DNA from: Gemmatimonadota bacterium
GTDB lineage: Bacteria > Latescibacterota > UBA2968 > UBA8231
NCBI GenBank assembly: GCA_002712305.1
Contig: PATE01000042.1
Coordinates: 1 to 8,019 of the forward strand
DNA length: 8,019 nucleotides
Direction of reading: 5' to 3'
The notes below the pieces were generated by a model that saw nothing but the letters and a program-made list of their open reading frames with translations, did not search any database and was not told the origin of the DNA. Made by a program: the position numbers and the translations under genes. This document shows, piece by piece, positions 1-5,075 of this stretch. Position 1 is the stretch's first letter, and every line of letters starts with the position of its first letter.

Positions 1-208
1 TAGATCGCATCCTCTTTTCGAGTGCTTTGACGACGGTCTTTTCGGTTTCTACAAGGGCATCGCCCATTGAGAAAACCTCTCCGCCGCCTGCACGCTGGTA
101 GGCGCCGAAACGGTTTGTGGACCGGATGCGGGTTTGCATCAGGTCGTTGAGTTCACGGGCCTGCAAACGCAGCATCGTGTAGTCGGTGTGGATTGTGTCG
201 ATGTTCAT
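1..208 (-). CDS. Hypothetical phage protein, 3' end outside the window
   Basis: The first 69 residues are present; the gene continues past the left edge. ATG at 206-208 is preceded by a purine-rich AAGAAAG stretch that can serve as a weak ribosome binding site. The visible part is charged and probably helical, beginning MNIDTIHTDYTMLRLQAREL, with a middle segment rich in R, T and N, then a Gly-Gly-Gly turn and a second helix that reaches ALEKRMRS at the edge. From memory it resembles a family of small actinophage proteins found downstream of the 162-aa and cysteine-motif proteins seen here, but I cannot confirm this. It is the last leftward gene, separated from its upstream neighbour by the stem-loop array at 241-568. 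No function is assigned. It lacks the 60-codon ORF context needed to judge its full length. Confidence 0.75.
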   Translation of the reverse strand, partial: MNIDTIHTDYTMLRLQARELNDLMQTRIRSTNRFGAYQRAGGGEVFSMGDALVETEKTVVKALEKRMRS

Positions 209-240
209 TGTTTTCTTTCTTGTTTGAGGTGCATAAATGT

Positions 241-568
241 CATGCATGGGTAACGGGAATAGAAGGTGTCCGGCGTGCCGTATCAGGGTATCGATGGGAA
301 AGCGGCCGGACAGAAAACACCCGGTGACTGTTCAATGGGTAACGAGCCTTTGCTGGCCGGGTGAGAAACAGGGGGCGAAACCAGTACGGGCACCGAGGCG
401 TTCCAGCCCCCTAGAAAGACCCGGCGAGTGGGACTTGGGTATCGTGACATCCATAGCCGGGGTAGAAACAGGGGGGCGCTTTCGCTCTGGGTAACGGCCC
501 CGAATTCGGCCCCCCTAGAAAGCACCCGGCGCTGCGCTTGTGGGTGACGAACGGACCTCGGCCGGGTG
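241..568 (-). repeat. Tandem array of about seven stem-loops, 51-bp period
   Basis: This is non-coding DNA between two leftward genes. The core GGGTAACGA-like 9-mer recurs at 248, 286, 337, 388, 437, 489 and 542, at intervals of 38, 51, 51, 49, 52 and 53. From the second unit on, each core sits in the middle of a ~30-nt loop closed by a perfect or near-perfect stem: 268-274/305-311, 318-324/357-363, 371-376/406-411, 419-425/456-463, 471-477/509-515, 523-530/561-568. Stem sequences differ between units but stay complementary (GTCCGGC, CACCCGG, GGGGGC, ACCCGGC, GGGGGGC, CACCCGGC with their partners). Stems are joined by short AGAAACA or TAGAAAG linkers. G-type and C-type left arms alternate from unit 318 on. 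Covariation-like arm changes favour a structured RNA, probably made with the leftward operon. Strand is inferred from the neighbours. Confidence 0.8.
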
Positions 569-575
569 AGAACTT

Positions 576-755
576 TTAGAAGCCGTCGGTGTACCGGTAG
601 GGACGCTTGTTCAACGGTGTCGCCTCCCAACACTTGGAGCAGATGGCGTATTGGTTGTACACGGACAGGACGACAGTGCAGTCGTCCCGCCCGCATACAC
701 GGCCCTTAATCTGCGCCTTCTTCTTGGGCTTCGCCCGGTACTGCGACGCGGTCAC
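576..755 (-). CDS. Small four-cysteine (zinc-knuckle-like) protein
   Basis: This is a 59-aa basic protein from a GTG at 753-755 whose GTGA overlaps the upstream TGA stop, a common coupling geometry. A TTG at 768-770 would give 64 aa; neither start has a good Shine-Dalgarno. A lysine-rich N-terminal stretch (KPKKKAQIKGR) is followed by C-x4-C-T-V-V-L-S-V-Y-N-x5-C-x2-C, with cysteines at about 21, 26, 39 and 42. The four cysteines could bind one zinc ion, and the basic tail could contact nucleic acid; both are inferences. The same D-[DE]-C-T-x-V-L-S-x-Y-N block occurs in the product of 2977-3312. Short proteins with this type of motif are, as I recall, common and uncharacterised in actinophages. 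It is translationally coupled to the 162-aa gene. The stem-loop array starts 8 bases after its stop codon. Confidence 0.75.
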   Translation of the reverse strand: MTASQYRAKPKKKAQIKGRVCGRDDCTVVLSVYNQYAICSKCWEATPLNKRPYRYTDGF

Positions 756-1240
756 AGGTTGTTCAGGCAATCAACGCCGCTCAAGTTGATGGCGCGGATG
801 GCTTCCGTGTGGAAGTCGACACGGTCCTGTATGGCGTCAACCATCCCTACGTACCGGTTGACCATCGACTGGTGCTGTGCGACGGTCATCTCGCCTACGC
901 GGATGAAGACACCGTTGATCTTGAATGTGTCGGCTAGGACGGCTGCGTCCAACAGGCCGGGGAACCGGATCTCTTCGTTAACCCCGTCAGAGGTCGGGAA
1001 AGAGGTAGGTCCGCCGAATCCGTCGACACGCTCTGAGGCTGCCTTACGGATCTTGCGGGTGTAGTCAGCGTGCCGGTTGTTGACCCAGTTCTGGACAGCA
1101 GGCACGAGGAACATGACGAGCGCTTCTGCGTCGCCGCTCTCTACGCCTTTGCGGATGAAGTCAGCGACGCAATCTGCGACATCGCTGCGATCAGTGGTGA
1201 CTTCGAGTTGCTCGTCGATCATCTGGGTGATGGTACTCAT
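752..1240 (-). CDS. Hypothetical 162-aa phage protein
   Basis: The start is ATG 1238-1240; upstream lies GAAAGACCTCC, only a weak ribosome binding site. The protein begins MSTITQMIDEQLEVTTDRSD and is mainly helical and acidic at the N-terminus. A middle section has RKIRKAASERVDGFGGPTSF, and a C-terminal block has VGEMTVAQHQSMVNRYV. I recall a widespread actinophage family with an N-terminal segment of this kind and a D-M-T-x-A-x-H-like motif near the C-terminus, function unknown; the match is from memory only. The gene is first after the promoter at 1291-1319 and overlaps the next gene by 4 nt, so the two are probably co-translated. Nothing in the sequence shows a catalytic site or a membrane segment. 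Confidence 0.8.
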   Translation of the reverse strand: MSTITQMIDEQLEVTTDRSDVADCVADFIRKGVESGDAEALVMFLVPAVQNWVNNRHADYTRKIRKAASERVDGFGGPTSFPTSDGVNEEIRFPGLLDAAVLADTFKINGVFIRVGEMTVAQHQSMVNRYVGMVDAIQDRVDFHTEAIRAINLSGVDCLNNL

Positions 1241-1290
1241 TGGAGGTCTTTCGGGGGAGTCGGGCCGATGGCGGGCGCCACCGACACATG

Positions 1291-1319
1291 ACTGTAGGGA
1301 AAGCCCGTCCAGATACCAA
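1291..1319 (-). promoter_or_regulatory. Sigma-70-like promoter for the 1240-to-576 genes
   Basis: On the minus strand the -35 is TTGGTA (1314-1319), the spacer is 17 bp, and the -10 is TACAGT (1291-1296). The spacer contains GGACGGG, the element shared with the promoters in the right part of the window. The predicted start near 1284 is followed almost at once by a hairpin (1267-1272 pairing with 1277-1282, one G-U pair). Confidence 0.65.
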
Positions 1320-1338
1320 CCTCTAGTAGAAAAACTTT

Positions 1339-1488
1339 TCAGTCAACCCACGGGTCGGTGATCATCTTGACGAATTTCCAGAACTCCACCTCGTTGCCAG
1401 TGGATGTCCGGTCCTCCCACTCGGTTCGCATCCACGAGATGAAATCGTCGTCGTCGGGCGACGGGACCTCTCCTACCGGTTCATCCAT
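1339..1488 (-). CDS. Small acidic hypothetical protein (49 aa)
   Basis: The chosen start is ATG 1486-1488, with AAGGA seven bases upstream. A longer reading frame to 1551 lacks such support and would overlap the previous gene far more. The product begins MDEPVGEVPSPDDDDFISWM and ends in KMITDPWVD: acidic, tryptophan-containing, with no membrane segment and no cysteine. It overlaps the 3' end of the membrane-protein gene by 16 nt. It is the last gene of the endolysin cluster before the promoter at 1291-1319. No family is recognised; its place suggests a lysis-associated or simply co-transcribed accessory product. Confidence 0.65.
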   Translation of the reverse strand: MDEPVGEVPSPDDDDFISWMRTEWEDRTSTGNEVEFWKFVKMITDPWVD

Positions 1489-1604
1489 GGGAGGTCCTTG
1501 AAGAAGGCGTGTGCCGCCAGCACAGCCACCCCGATGAGCGTCCCCGCCCATATGACGGCCACTACCGGCCAGAACAGGAGGATTTCGCGACCCTCGGAAC
1601 CCAT
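1473..1604 (-). CDS. One-helix small membrane protein, holin candidate
   Basis: This is a 43-aa product from ATG 1602-1604, two bases below the stop codon of the preceding gene; a TTG at 1655 would lengthen it but would overlap that gene by about 50 nt. After a short charged start (MGSEGRE) comes a hydrophobic stretch of about 25 residues (about 8-33, containing LLFWPVVAVIWAGTLIGVAV), then a short basic tail KDLPWMNR. It sits two genes downstream of the endolysin on the same strand. Phage holins are small membrane proteins usually encoded next to the endolysin, so a holin or holin-accessory role is plausible. A single helix also fits many unrelated phage membrane proteins. No strong Shine-Dalgarno is visible, so translation may be coupled to the gene above. 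Confidence 0.65.
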   Translation of the reverse strand: MGSEGREILLFWPVVAVIWAGTLIGVAVLAAHAFFKDLPWMNR

Positions 1605-1605
1605 G

Positions 1606-1782
1606 TCACGTGCAACTCTCGCACGATTCGGGGTTCTCCAGATCGCATGACGCAACTATCTCTTCGTCGTCGTCGAACGGGTCCCCCACAGGGGGAAGGT
1701 CGGGGTGTTCACCCATAGTGCTTTCTTCTTCCCACGGGTTCTCGTACAAGCGGACCCGTTCCGTCACCTCCGGCCATGCCAT
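1606..1782 (-). CDS. Small acidic three-cysteine protein (58 aa)
   Basis: The start codon shares its A with the endolysin stop codon (TGATG), and the TGA stop is one base upstream of the next ATG. This chain of couplings is the main evidence that it is real. The product begins MAWPEVTERVRLYENPWEEE, then has an acidic stretch (DPFDDDEE) and a tail with cysteines at 46, 53 and 56 (C-x6-C-x2-C), ending in CESCT. No transmembrane segment or signal peptide is seen. The family is not recognised. As part of the endolysin cluster it may act in or around lysis, but that is only inferred from position. Confidence 0.7.
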   Translation of the reverse strand: MAWPEVTERVRLYENPWEEESTMGEHPDLPPVGDPFDDDEEIVASCDLENPESCESCT

Positions 1783-2528
1783 CAGTCTTCAACCCCCCAC
1801 ATGCGATCCCATGTCTTGTGGCCGACAACACCGTCGACCTGTAGGCGCTCCACCCTCTGGAAGTTCCGCACAGCGTGGAGTGTCCGCCATCCGAACTTGC
1901 CGTCAGGGTTACCGACGTTGAAGTCCAGATCAGCGAGGCGGCGTTGCATCATCTCCACAGGGTCCCCGACCGACTTGCGACGCAAAGGCCGGATCTCTAA
2001 AGCCTCCCCAACCTTGTGGATCATCGCGACGATCGCGTTGAAGTCCGGCAGCACAGGCTCCACGGGAGGCGTAGGCGGAATCAGATACCCCTCATCCAGA
2101 GCCGGGGCAGGAAACCACTCCGTCGTGTACCGGGGCTGCATGTGCCAATTCTCGGAAGGGACCGTCTTCTTTATGCCGTAATCCTCCGCTATGTCGTGGA
2201 AAGTACCCCACTTCAAACCACCCGACAGGCGAACATCACACGCATATACCCATGAATCGATCTGTTGCATGTGCCAACTTCCCCTCCAAATACCAACCCC
2301 GTTCAACCCCTTAGGACCAAACCGCCGATCCGGGTTAGCAGCCAGATTCCCCCGACCATTCTTGTACTTCGTGTAGAGAGCCTTCTGCTGGTTATACGTC
2401 CGACCGCCAGACACAATCTTCACCTTCCCCCGTATGCGAGGATCAGCGAACAGGGCTTCAAGACGGCGAGTGAACTCAGGGTGAAACAGCGAACAGTCCA
2501 CCCACTTGGAAGTGGTCGGCAAAGGCAT
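1782..2528 (-). CDS. Endolysin: M15-type peptidase with C-terminal peptidoglycan-binding domain
   Basis: This 248-aa lysin is predicted to cut peptide bonds in host peptidoglycan. Residues about 1-135 look like a VanY/D-Ala-D-Ala carboxypeptidase (M15) fold. It has the arginine-containing SGGRTYNQQKALY motif (40-52), SWH with His86, then YACD with Asp98, and SENWH with His129. His86, Asp98 and His129 are the expected zinc ligands and Glu126 lies in the E-x-W-H motif. The His-to-Asp gap (12) is longer than in the textbook SxHxxGxAxD, a spacing I recall from other actinophage lysins. A proline-rich linker (about 151-158) leads to a PG_binding_1 domain (about 186-245: GDPVEMMQRRL, NPDGKFGWRT, VDGVVGHKTW). 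It has no signal peptide, so release needs a holin. Its Shine-Dalgarno is weak. It heads the overlapping leftward cluster 2528-1339. Confidence 0.92.
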   Translation of the reverse strand: MPLPTTSKWVDCSLFHPEFTRRLEALFADPRIRGKVKIVSGGRTYNQQKALYTKYKNGRGNLAANPDRRFGPKGLNGVGIWRGSWHMQQIDSWVYACDVRLSGGLKWGTFHDIAEDYGIKKTVPSENWHMQPRYTTEWFPAPALDEGYLIPPTPPVEPVLPDFNAIVAMIHKVGEALEIRPLRRKSVGDPVEMMQRRLADLDFNVGNPDGKFGWRTLHAVRNFQRVERLQVDGVVGHKTWDRMWGVED

Positions 2529-2976
2529 AGGTCTGACTCTAACCGCAGGTCACCAACCGGCTCGAGAGGTAACCTAACAGGAGACCCTACAAAAGTGTTC
2601 CAAAAATGCGAACACAGACGGCCCGGGGCCATAGGGGGGGGGTACACGTGTTCGATTGCCCCCCCTACCCGCCGGTAACTTACGAGGGGACGTGTGTTCG
2701 GTTACTGGTCGGTAACCTCGCGTGTGGATTGGGCCGTGGCGCTGTCGCACCCCCTCTGACCTGCGGTTATGTAGTCTCACCGCCGTTTTCGGGCCGTTTC
2801 GGGCGCCGTCATAGAACTGTAACAAACAATCTGGAAACCACCCCTGACCTGCAACGATGCACCGTCGGTGCGCGGTGTGTAGGGGTACTGCATACGTACC
2901 GTCCCCTCCCAGTGGACCGACGGTAGTACGGTGGTCCTCGTCGTCAACAACGGCGGCACCGATTGGAGGCAATGAC
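2529..2976. other. 448-bp gene-free region with nested inverted repeats
   Basis: No frame here combines a ribosome binding site with plausible composition. It holds a G/C hairpin (2632-2640 with 2659-2667, loop with a TGTTCGA half-site at 2649-2655) and a GTGTTC-N9-GAACAC inverted repeat (2595-2615). It also holds several GGTAAC-type motifs (2569, 2674, 2711), the perfect palindrome GCACCG-T-CGGTGC (2860-2872), GGTAC/GTACC (2884-2888/2896-2900) and TACCGTC/GACGGTA (2897-2903/2919-2925). It lies between a leftward lysis cluster and a rightward gene, so it should contain both promoters. I could not find a copy of the window's GGACGGG promoter here. A control region, replication origin or attachment site are all possible. 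Confidence 0.6.
2540..2769. repeat. Widely spaced 13-bp perfect inverted repeat
   Basis: TAACCGCAGGTCA at 2540-2552 is the exact reverse complement of TGACCTGCGGTTA at 2757-2769. A truncated third copy, TGACCTGC, is at 2846-2853. The arms are 204 bp apart and flank the G/C hairpin and the GTGTTC repeat. Such arms may be binding sites of one protein, but none can be named. Confidence 0.7.
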
Positions 2977-3312
2977 ATGAACGGAACCACAGGAACCAGC
3001 ACAGCAACACTGGCAGCGATGCGGGATGCCGAGGCCCGCCGCCGCAACGGCCTGCCCGCCGCCACCGCCGCACAGCGGGCCACAGTGGAGGCCGCAGACC
3101 TGATGGTGGAGGTCGTCAAGTCGGCCCGCCTCGTCGCAGTGGAGGCCTTCGAAAAGGGCCGAGTGTGCACCGCCGTCACCGTCACGGTCGACGAGGATGG
3201 CACCGCCACAACGGACGAGTGCACAACGGTCCTGTCGATCTACAACGAGGGCCCGCAGTGTCACCGCTGCGATGCGAAAAACCCGCAGGACGTCGACAGC
3301 CTGATTGGCTGA
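2977..3312 (+). CDS. Hypothetical protein with C-terminal cysteine motif (111 aa)
   Basis: The start is ATG 2977 with GGAGG at 2965-2969; an upstream extension to 2857 has no comparable site. The N-terminal two thirds are alanine- and arginine-rich and probably helical (AAMRDAEARRRNGLPAATAA, then AADLMVEVVKSARLVAVEAF). The C-terminal part carries cysteines at 64, 82, 95 and 98, within E-C-T-T-V-L-S-I-Y-N-x4-C-x2-C. This block matches the leftward protein at 576-755, so the two share a possible zinc-binding tail on different N-termini. It is a monocistronic rightward gene followed by a strong hairpin. Function is unknown; nucleic-acid binding is a guess from the knuckle and basic helix. Confidence 0.85.
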   Translation: MNGTTGTSTATLAAMRDAEARRRNGLPAATAAQRATVEAADLMVEVVKSARLVAVEAFEKGRVCTAVTVTVDEDGTATTDECTTVLSIYNEGPQCHRCDAKNPQDVDSLIG

Positions 3313-3332
3313 TCGGCCCAGCGGCCCAGCGG

Positions 3333-3352
3333 CCCCGCCCACACGGGCGGGG
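3333..3352 (+). terminator. GC-rich hairpin after the 2977-3312 gene
   Basis: CCCCGCCC, loop ACAC, GGGCGGGG: a perfect 8-bp stem 20 bases after the stop codon. There is no T-tract, as is usual in this window. Confidence 0.7.
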
Positions 3353-3399
3353 TCGCCCCGCGTGCAGGCCGAAATCGAAAATAACCTGTGAAAAATGGT

Positions 3400-3507
3400 C
3401 CCGGCTTCCGGGCTGTGGGCGTGTGAATCTGCTGTGTGAATCTGTGACATAGGTCACACTGGGCGCGCAGCGCCCGGTCTCCGGGCTTACTGGATAGGTG
3501 TCAATCT
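3400..3507. repeat. Intergenic module: CCCGG hairpin, GTGTGAATCT repeats, CRP-like site, GGGCGC hairpin
   Basis: The order is: hairpin CCCGG-CTT-CCGGG (3400-3412); GTGTGAATCT at 3421-3430 and 3434-3443; palindrome TGTGACATAGGTCACA (3443-3458), directly continuing the second repeat; hairpin GGGCGC-GCA-GCGCCC (3461-3475); and a degenerate GTGTCAATCT (3498-3507). The same order recurs at 4370-4475 and 7337-7470. It lies between the ends of two convergent genes. Confidence 0.75.
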
Positions 3508-3514
3508 CGCCCCC

Positions 3515-3535
3515 GGGGCCGCGGGCCGCGGCCCC
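3515..3535 (-). terminator. Terminator hairpin of the 3542-3799 gene
   Basis: GGGGCCGCG, loop GGC, CGCGGCCCC: a perfect 9-bp stem that begins 6 bases past the leftward stop codon. It is symmetrical enough to work for both directions. Confidence 0.65.
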
Positions 3536-3541
3536 CCCGCC

Positions 3542-3799
3542 TCAGCCGAGGCGGCGGATCCCGAGGGCCAGAGCGGGGATGACTACCAGACACCCGAGCG
3601 TGACGCTCAGGGCGGCGCCGGGGCCCATGCTGAGGCCAGCCACGCCGTCGCTGATTGCGTTCCCTACCAGAGCGCCTAGGGCGGCTCCTGCGGCCTTCGT
3701 GCGAAGGCGGCGGGGGAGCGGCAGGTAGTCCTCCAACTCGGCGCCAGCCAGCAGGCAGACGAGCAGGATGCCGTTGTCGATGAGTCCGAAGATGAACAT
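3542..3799 (-). CDS. Small glycine-rich membrane protein (85 aa)
   Basis: The start is ATG 3797-3799, supported by AAGGAAGG six bases upstream; a longer frame to 3835 runs through the leader hairpin and is rejected. Two hydrophobic segments are seen: about 4-20 (GLIDNGILLVCLLAGA) and about 62-80 (ALSVTLGCLVVIPALALG). Between them is a glycine/alanine stretch (AAGAALGALVGNAISDGVAG) that could be a third, tightly packed helix. It ends in a basic tail, IRRLG. A membrane location is likely; function is unknown. It is transcribed from the leftward promoter of a divergent pair whose rightward partner is 3992-4333. The transcript starts with a GGAGGG/CCCTCC hairpin (3814-3830). Confidence 0.82.
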   Translation of the reverse strand: MFIFGLIDNGILLVCLLAGAELEDYLPLPRRLRTKAAGAALGALVGNAISDGVAGLSMGPGAALSVTLGCLVVIPALALGIRRLG

Positions 3800-3839
3800 G
3801 GTTCCTTCCTTCTGGAGGGGCGTTCCCTCCAACAACTAA

Positions 3840-3868
3840 AGCGTATAGGAAGCCCGTCCGTTTGTCTA
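3840..3868 (-). promoter_or_regulatory. Leftward promoter of the 3542-3799 gene
   Basis: On the minus strand: -35 TAGACA (3863-3868), 17-bp spacer with GGACGGG, -10 TACGCT (3840-3845). The predicted start near 3833 is about 3 nt before a leader hairpin (3814-3830). Confidence 0.75.
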
Positions 3869-3876
3869 CTCCTAGG

Positions 3877-3904
3877 GGAAGATTCTTCTGTGACATATGT
3901 CACA
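3877..3904. promoter_or_regulatory. Two adjacent operators: GGAA-N2-TTC(C/T) box and CRP-like palindrome
   Basis: GGAAGATTCT (3877-3886) is followed after 2 bp by the perfect palindrome TGTGACATATGTCACA (3889-3904). The latter fits the TGTGA-N6-TCACA consensus of CRP/GlxR-family regulators. The site lies between divergent promoters, its centre about 63 bp upstream of the leftward start and about 53 bp upstream of the rightward one. Confidence 0.75.
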
Positions 3905-3914
3905 CGCTCAGGGG

Positions 3915-3943
3915 TAGCGAAACGGACGGGGGTAGCGTAGAGT
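3915..3943 (+). promoter_or_regulatory. Rightward promoter of the 3992-4333 gene
   Basis: -35 TAGCGA (3915-3920), 17-bp spacer with GGACGGG, -10 TAGAGT (3938-3943). The -35 is weak, which fits a need for an activator bound at the upstream palindrome. Confidence 0.7.
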
Positions 3944-3991
3944 GGCAGTTGTCGGGAGGCACCCAGCCACCCGCTACGAGAGGAACCAGAC

Positions 3992-4333
3992 ATGGGCGCA
4001 TACATCACCCCCGAGGGAATCACCGACTACATGGCCGACAAACTGGCCCGCGACGGCTTGCAGTGTGCAGGCGGGGTCACGTATTCCACTGTGAATGTGA
4101 CCATCGTCGAAGCCAACGACGGCGGGGCGGCCATCCTCCTCGAAGATGGGGTCCACACCTACAGCGGTCGGCACATCCCGACCTACGAAGACGTCGCCGC
4201 TCTCCGAGAGGTAGCCGAGGCTGCCGAGGCGGGCGTCGGTCCCCAGTACCTGCGAGGACGGGGCGGGGTGCGAGTGATCGCCAACGCCTTCCGCGTCGCA
4301 TGGCTGCGGGGCGAGGCGGTCGTCTGGGGGTGA
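3992..4333 (+). CDS. Hypothetical protein (113 aa)
   Basis: The start is ATG 3992 behind GAGAGGAA. The product begins MGAYITPEGITDYMADKLAR, continues with alternating hydrophobic residues (GGVTYSTVNVTIVEA, AAILLEDGVHTYSG) suggestive of a beta sheet, then a helix (YEDVAALREVAEAAEAGV). It ends VRVIANAFRVAWLRGEAVVWG, amphipathic or helical. No cysteine motif, no signal peptide and no catalytic signature is visible; the single cysteine is at residue 30. The family is not recognised. It is monocistronic, sharing a control region with the membrane-protein gene on the other strand, and is followed 10 bases after the stop by a UUCG hairpin. It may work together with that membrane protein. Confidence 0.85.
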   Translation: MGAYITPEGITDYMADKLARDGLQCAGGVTYSTVNVTIVEANDGGAAILLEDGVHTYSGRHIPTYEDVAALREVAEAAEAGVGPQYLRGRGGVRVIANAFRVAWLRGEAVVWG

Positions 4334-4343
4334 CCCCAGCGGT

Positions 4344-4361
4344 GGGGGGCTTCGGCCCCCC
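4344..4361 (+). terminator. UUCG-loop terminator of the 3992-4333 gene
   Basis: GGGGGGC, loop TTCG, GCCCCCC: a perfect 7-bp stem, 10 bases after the stop codon. Confidence 0.75.
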
Positions 4362-4369
4362 GCACACCG

Positions 4370-4475
4370 CCCGGTTGTTCCGGGCCTCGTGCGTGTGAAT
4401 CTGCCGCGTGTGAATCTAGGCGTGTGAATCTCAGGGGCGCGGAGCGCCCGGGGCCCCCCCCTCGCGTGTGAATCT
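4370..4475. repeat. Intergenic module with four GTGTGAATCT copies
   Basis: Hairpin CCCGG-TTGTT-CCGGG (4370-4384); GTGTGAATCT at 4393-4402, 4408-4417 and 4422-4431 (15 and 14 bp steps); hairpin GGGCGC-GGA-GCGCCC (4435-4449); fourth copy 4466-4475, three bases from the end of the leftward gene. The layout is the same as 3400-3507 and 7337-7470. The GGGCGC hairpin may also end the leftward transcript. Confidence 0.8.
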
Positions 4476-4477
4476 AG

Positions 4478-4621
4478 TCACTCGTCCTCGGCGACCTCAG
4501 CCTGCACGGCGGCGGCCTCGCGGTGACGGCGGCGTCGGCGAGCGGGGATCTTGTCGGCGCCCTTCTTGGCGTCGGTGTAGCCGTACCGGCGCTCGGTGTC
4601 GCCGGTCTTGATGGTTGCCAT
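4478..4621 (-). CDS. Small basic protein (47 aa) behind an SOS-box-like site
   Basis: The start is ATG 4619-4621 with AAAGGA six bases upstream. The product begins MATIKTGDTERRYGYTDAKK, has a run of five arginines at 28-32 (PARRRRRH) and an acidic tail ending AEVAEDE. It is too short for a known domain. The basic patch suggests nucleic-acid or protein contact, an inference only. It shares a lysine-rich, Y-T-D-containing style with the 36-aa product of 5646-5756 (YGYTDAKKG against KAYTDRARPG). It has no GGACGGG promoter. Instead a LexA-type palindrome lies 34 bp upstream (4655-4670), so it is probably induced by DNA damage. The stop codon abuts the GTGTGAATCT repeat module. Confidence 0.75.
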   Translation of the reverse strand: MATIKTGDTERRYGYTDAKKGADKIPARRRRRHREAAAVQAEVAEDE

Positions 4622-4654
4622 GATGTCCTTTCTGCGCCCGGGGGCATGTGTCGG

Positions 4655-4670
4655 TCGAACAGGTGTTCGG
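4655..4670. promoter_or_regulatory. LexA/SOS-box-like operator
   Basis: TCGAACAGGTGTTCGG matches the actinobacterial SOS box TCGAAC-N4-GTTCGA at 11 of 12 conserved positions. It is placed 34 bp upstream of the leftward ATG at 4621, after the hairpin that ends the preceding transcript. Confidence 0.75.
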
Positions 4671-4677
4671 TGTGCAT

Positions 4678-4697
4678 CCCCACCGTATTCGGTGGGG
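4678..4697 (-). terminator. Hairpin between the 4793-4981 gene and the SOS box
   Basis: CCCCACCG, loop TATT, CGGTGGGG: a perfect 8-bp stem. A second hairpin (GTGGGGG 4732-4738 with CCCCCAC 4753-4759) lies between it and the gene end. Together they probably insulate the SOS-controlled gene from leftward read-through. Confidence 0.6.
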
Positions 4698-4792
4698 GCC
4701 CTTTAGGGGTGATGGGCCAACCCCGTGTCATGTGGGGGTTCTGTTGCCACGCCCCCCACGGGCGCCGAGTCTTAGTCAGTAGGGCTCGCCGA

Positions 4793-4981
4793 CTACGCCA
4801 AGGCGTAGTGGGTGCCGCTTCGCGTTACCGCGAAGCCCCGAGCGAGGTCTAGGACCTCTATCGGGCTGGTCCGCAGAAGCGGGCCAGAGCCGAGCCGCGG
4901 ATGGTCTTCCATCCGTTCGGCCGTGAGGACGTAGTGGTCCTCGCCGAACGGGATGATCTTCCATCCGAAGATCGTCACCAT
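4793..4981 (-). CDS. Hypothetical protein (62 aa); coding sequence tiled with hairpins
   Basis: The start is ATG 4979-4981, behind GAGAGGGGGTGA. The 90-aa extension to 5065 crosses the promoter and is rejected. The product begins MVTIFGWKIIPFGEDHYVLT and ends VTRSGTHYALA; a small beta-rich fold is possible, family unknown. The unusual feature is nucleotide structure. Nearly the whole gene is a chain of inverted repeats: 4955-4961/4967-4973, 4913-4921/4943-4951 enclosing 4925-4930/4937-4942, 4898-4904/4909-4915, 4867-4874/4879-4886 (one mismatch), 4844-4849/4853-4858, 4817-4824/4829-4836, and 4792-4799/4802-4809 over the stop codon. It is the leftward gene of a divergent pair with 5184-5324, and its leader begins with a GGAGGG/CCCTCC hairpin (5011-5027). 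Confidence 0.75.
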   Translation of the reverse strand: MVTIFGWKIIPFGEDHYVLTAERMEDHPRLGSGPLLRTSPIEVLDLARGFAVTRSGTHYALA

Positions 4982-5036
4982 GCATTCACCCCCTCTCGGT
5001 GGTTCGGTGTGGAGGGGCTCTCCCTCCGACAACCGC

Positions 5037-5065
5037 ATCGTATAGGAAGCCCGTCCTACCGTCAA
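5037..5065 (-). promoter_or_regulatory. Leftward promoter of the 4793-4981 gene
   Basis: On the minus strand: -35 TTGACG (5060-5065), 17-bp spacer with GGACGGG, -10 TACGAT (5037-5042). The predicted start is near 5030, 3 nt before the leader hairpin. Confidence 0.8.
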
Positions 5066-5075
5066 CTCCTAGTTG

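Noticed and set aside
241-568. CRISPR array
   Set aside because: Spacing is regular, but the stems that would be repeats differ between units and the conserved 9-mer lies inside the loops; no cas gene is visible.
283-696. 137-aa leftward ORF across the stem-loop array
   Set aside because: It overlaps a better supported cysteine-motif gene, has no ribosome binding site, and its content follows the repeat structure.
651-1064. 137-aa rightward ORF opposite the 162-aa gene
   Set aside because: Shadow frame of a coherent leftward gene; low-complexity composition and no start signal.
2606-2926. 106-aa rightward ORF in the gene-free region
   Set aside because: No Shine-Dalgarno upstream of its ATG, it crosses G-tracts and palindromes, and its composition is not protein-like.
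2574-3224. 216-aa leftward ORF
   Set aside because: It runs antisense through the well-supported 2977-3312 gene, is rich in Arg/Ser/Ala as expected of a GC-rich shadow frame, and has no ribosome binding site.
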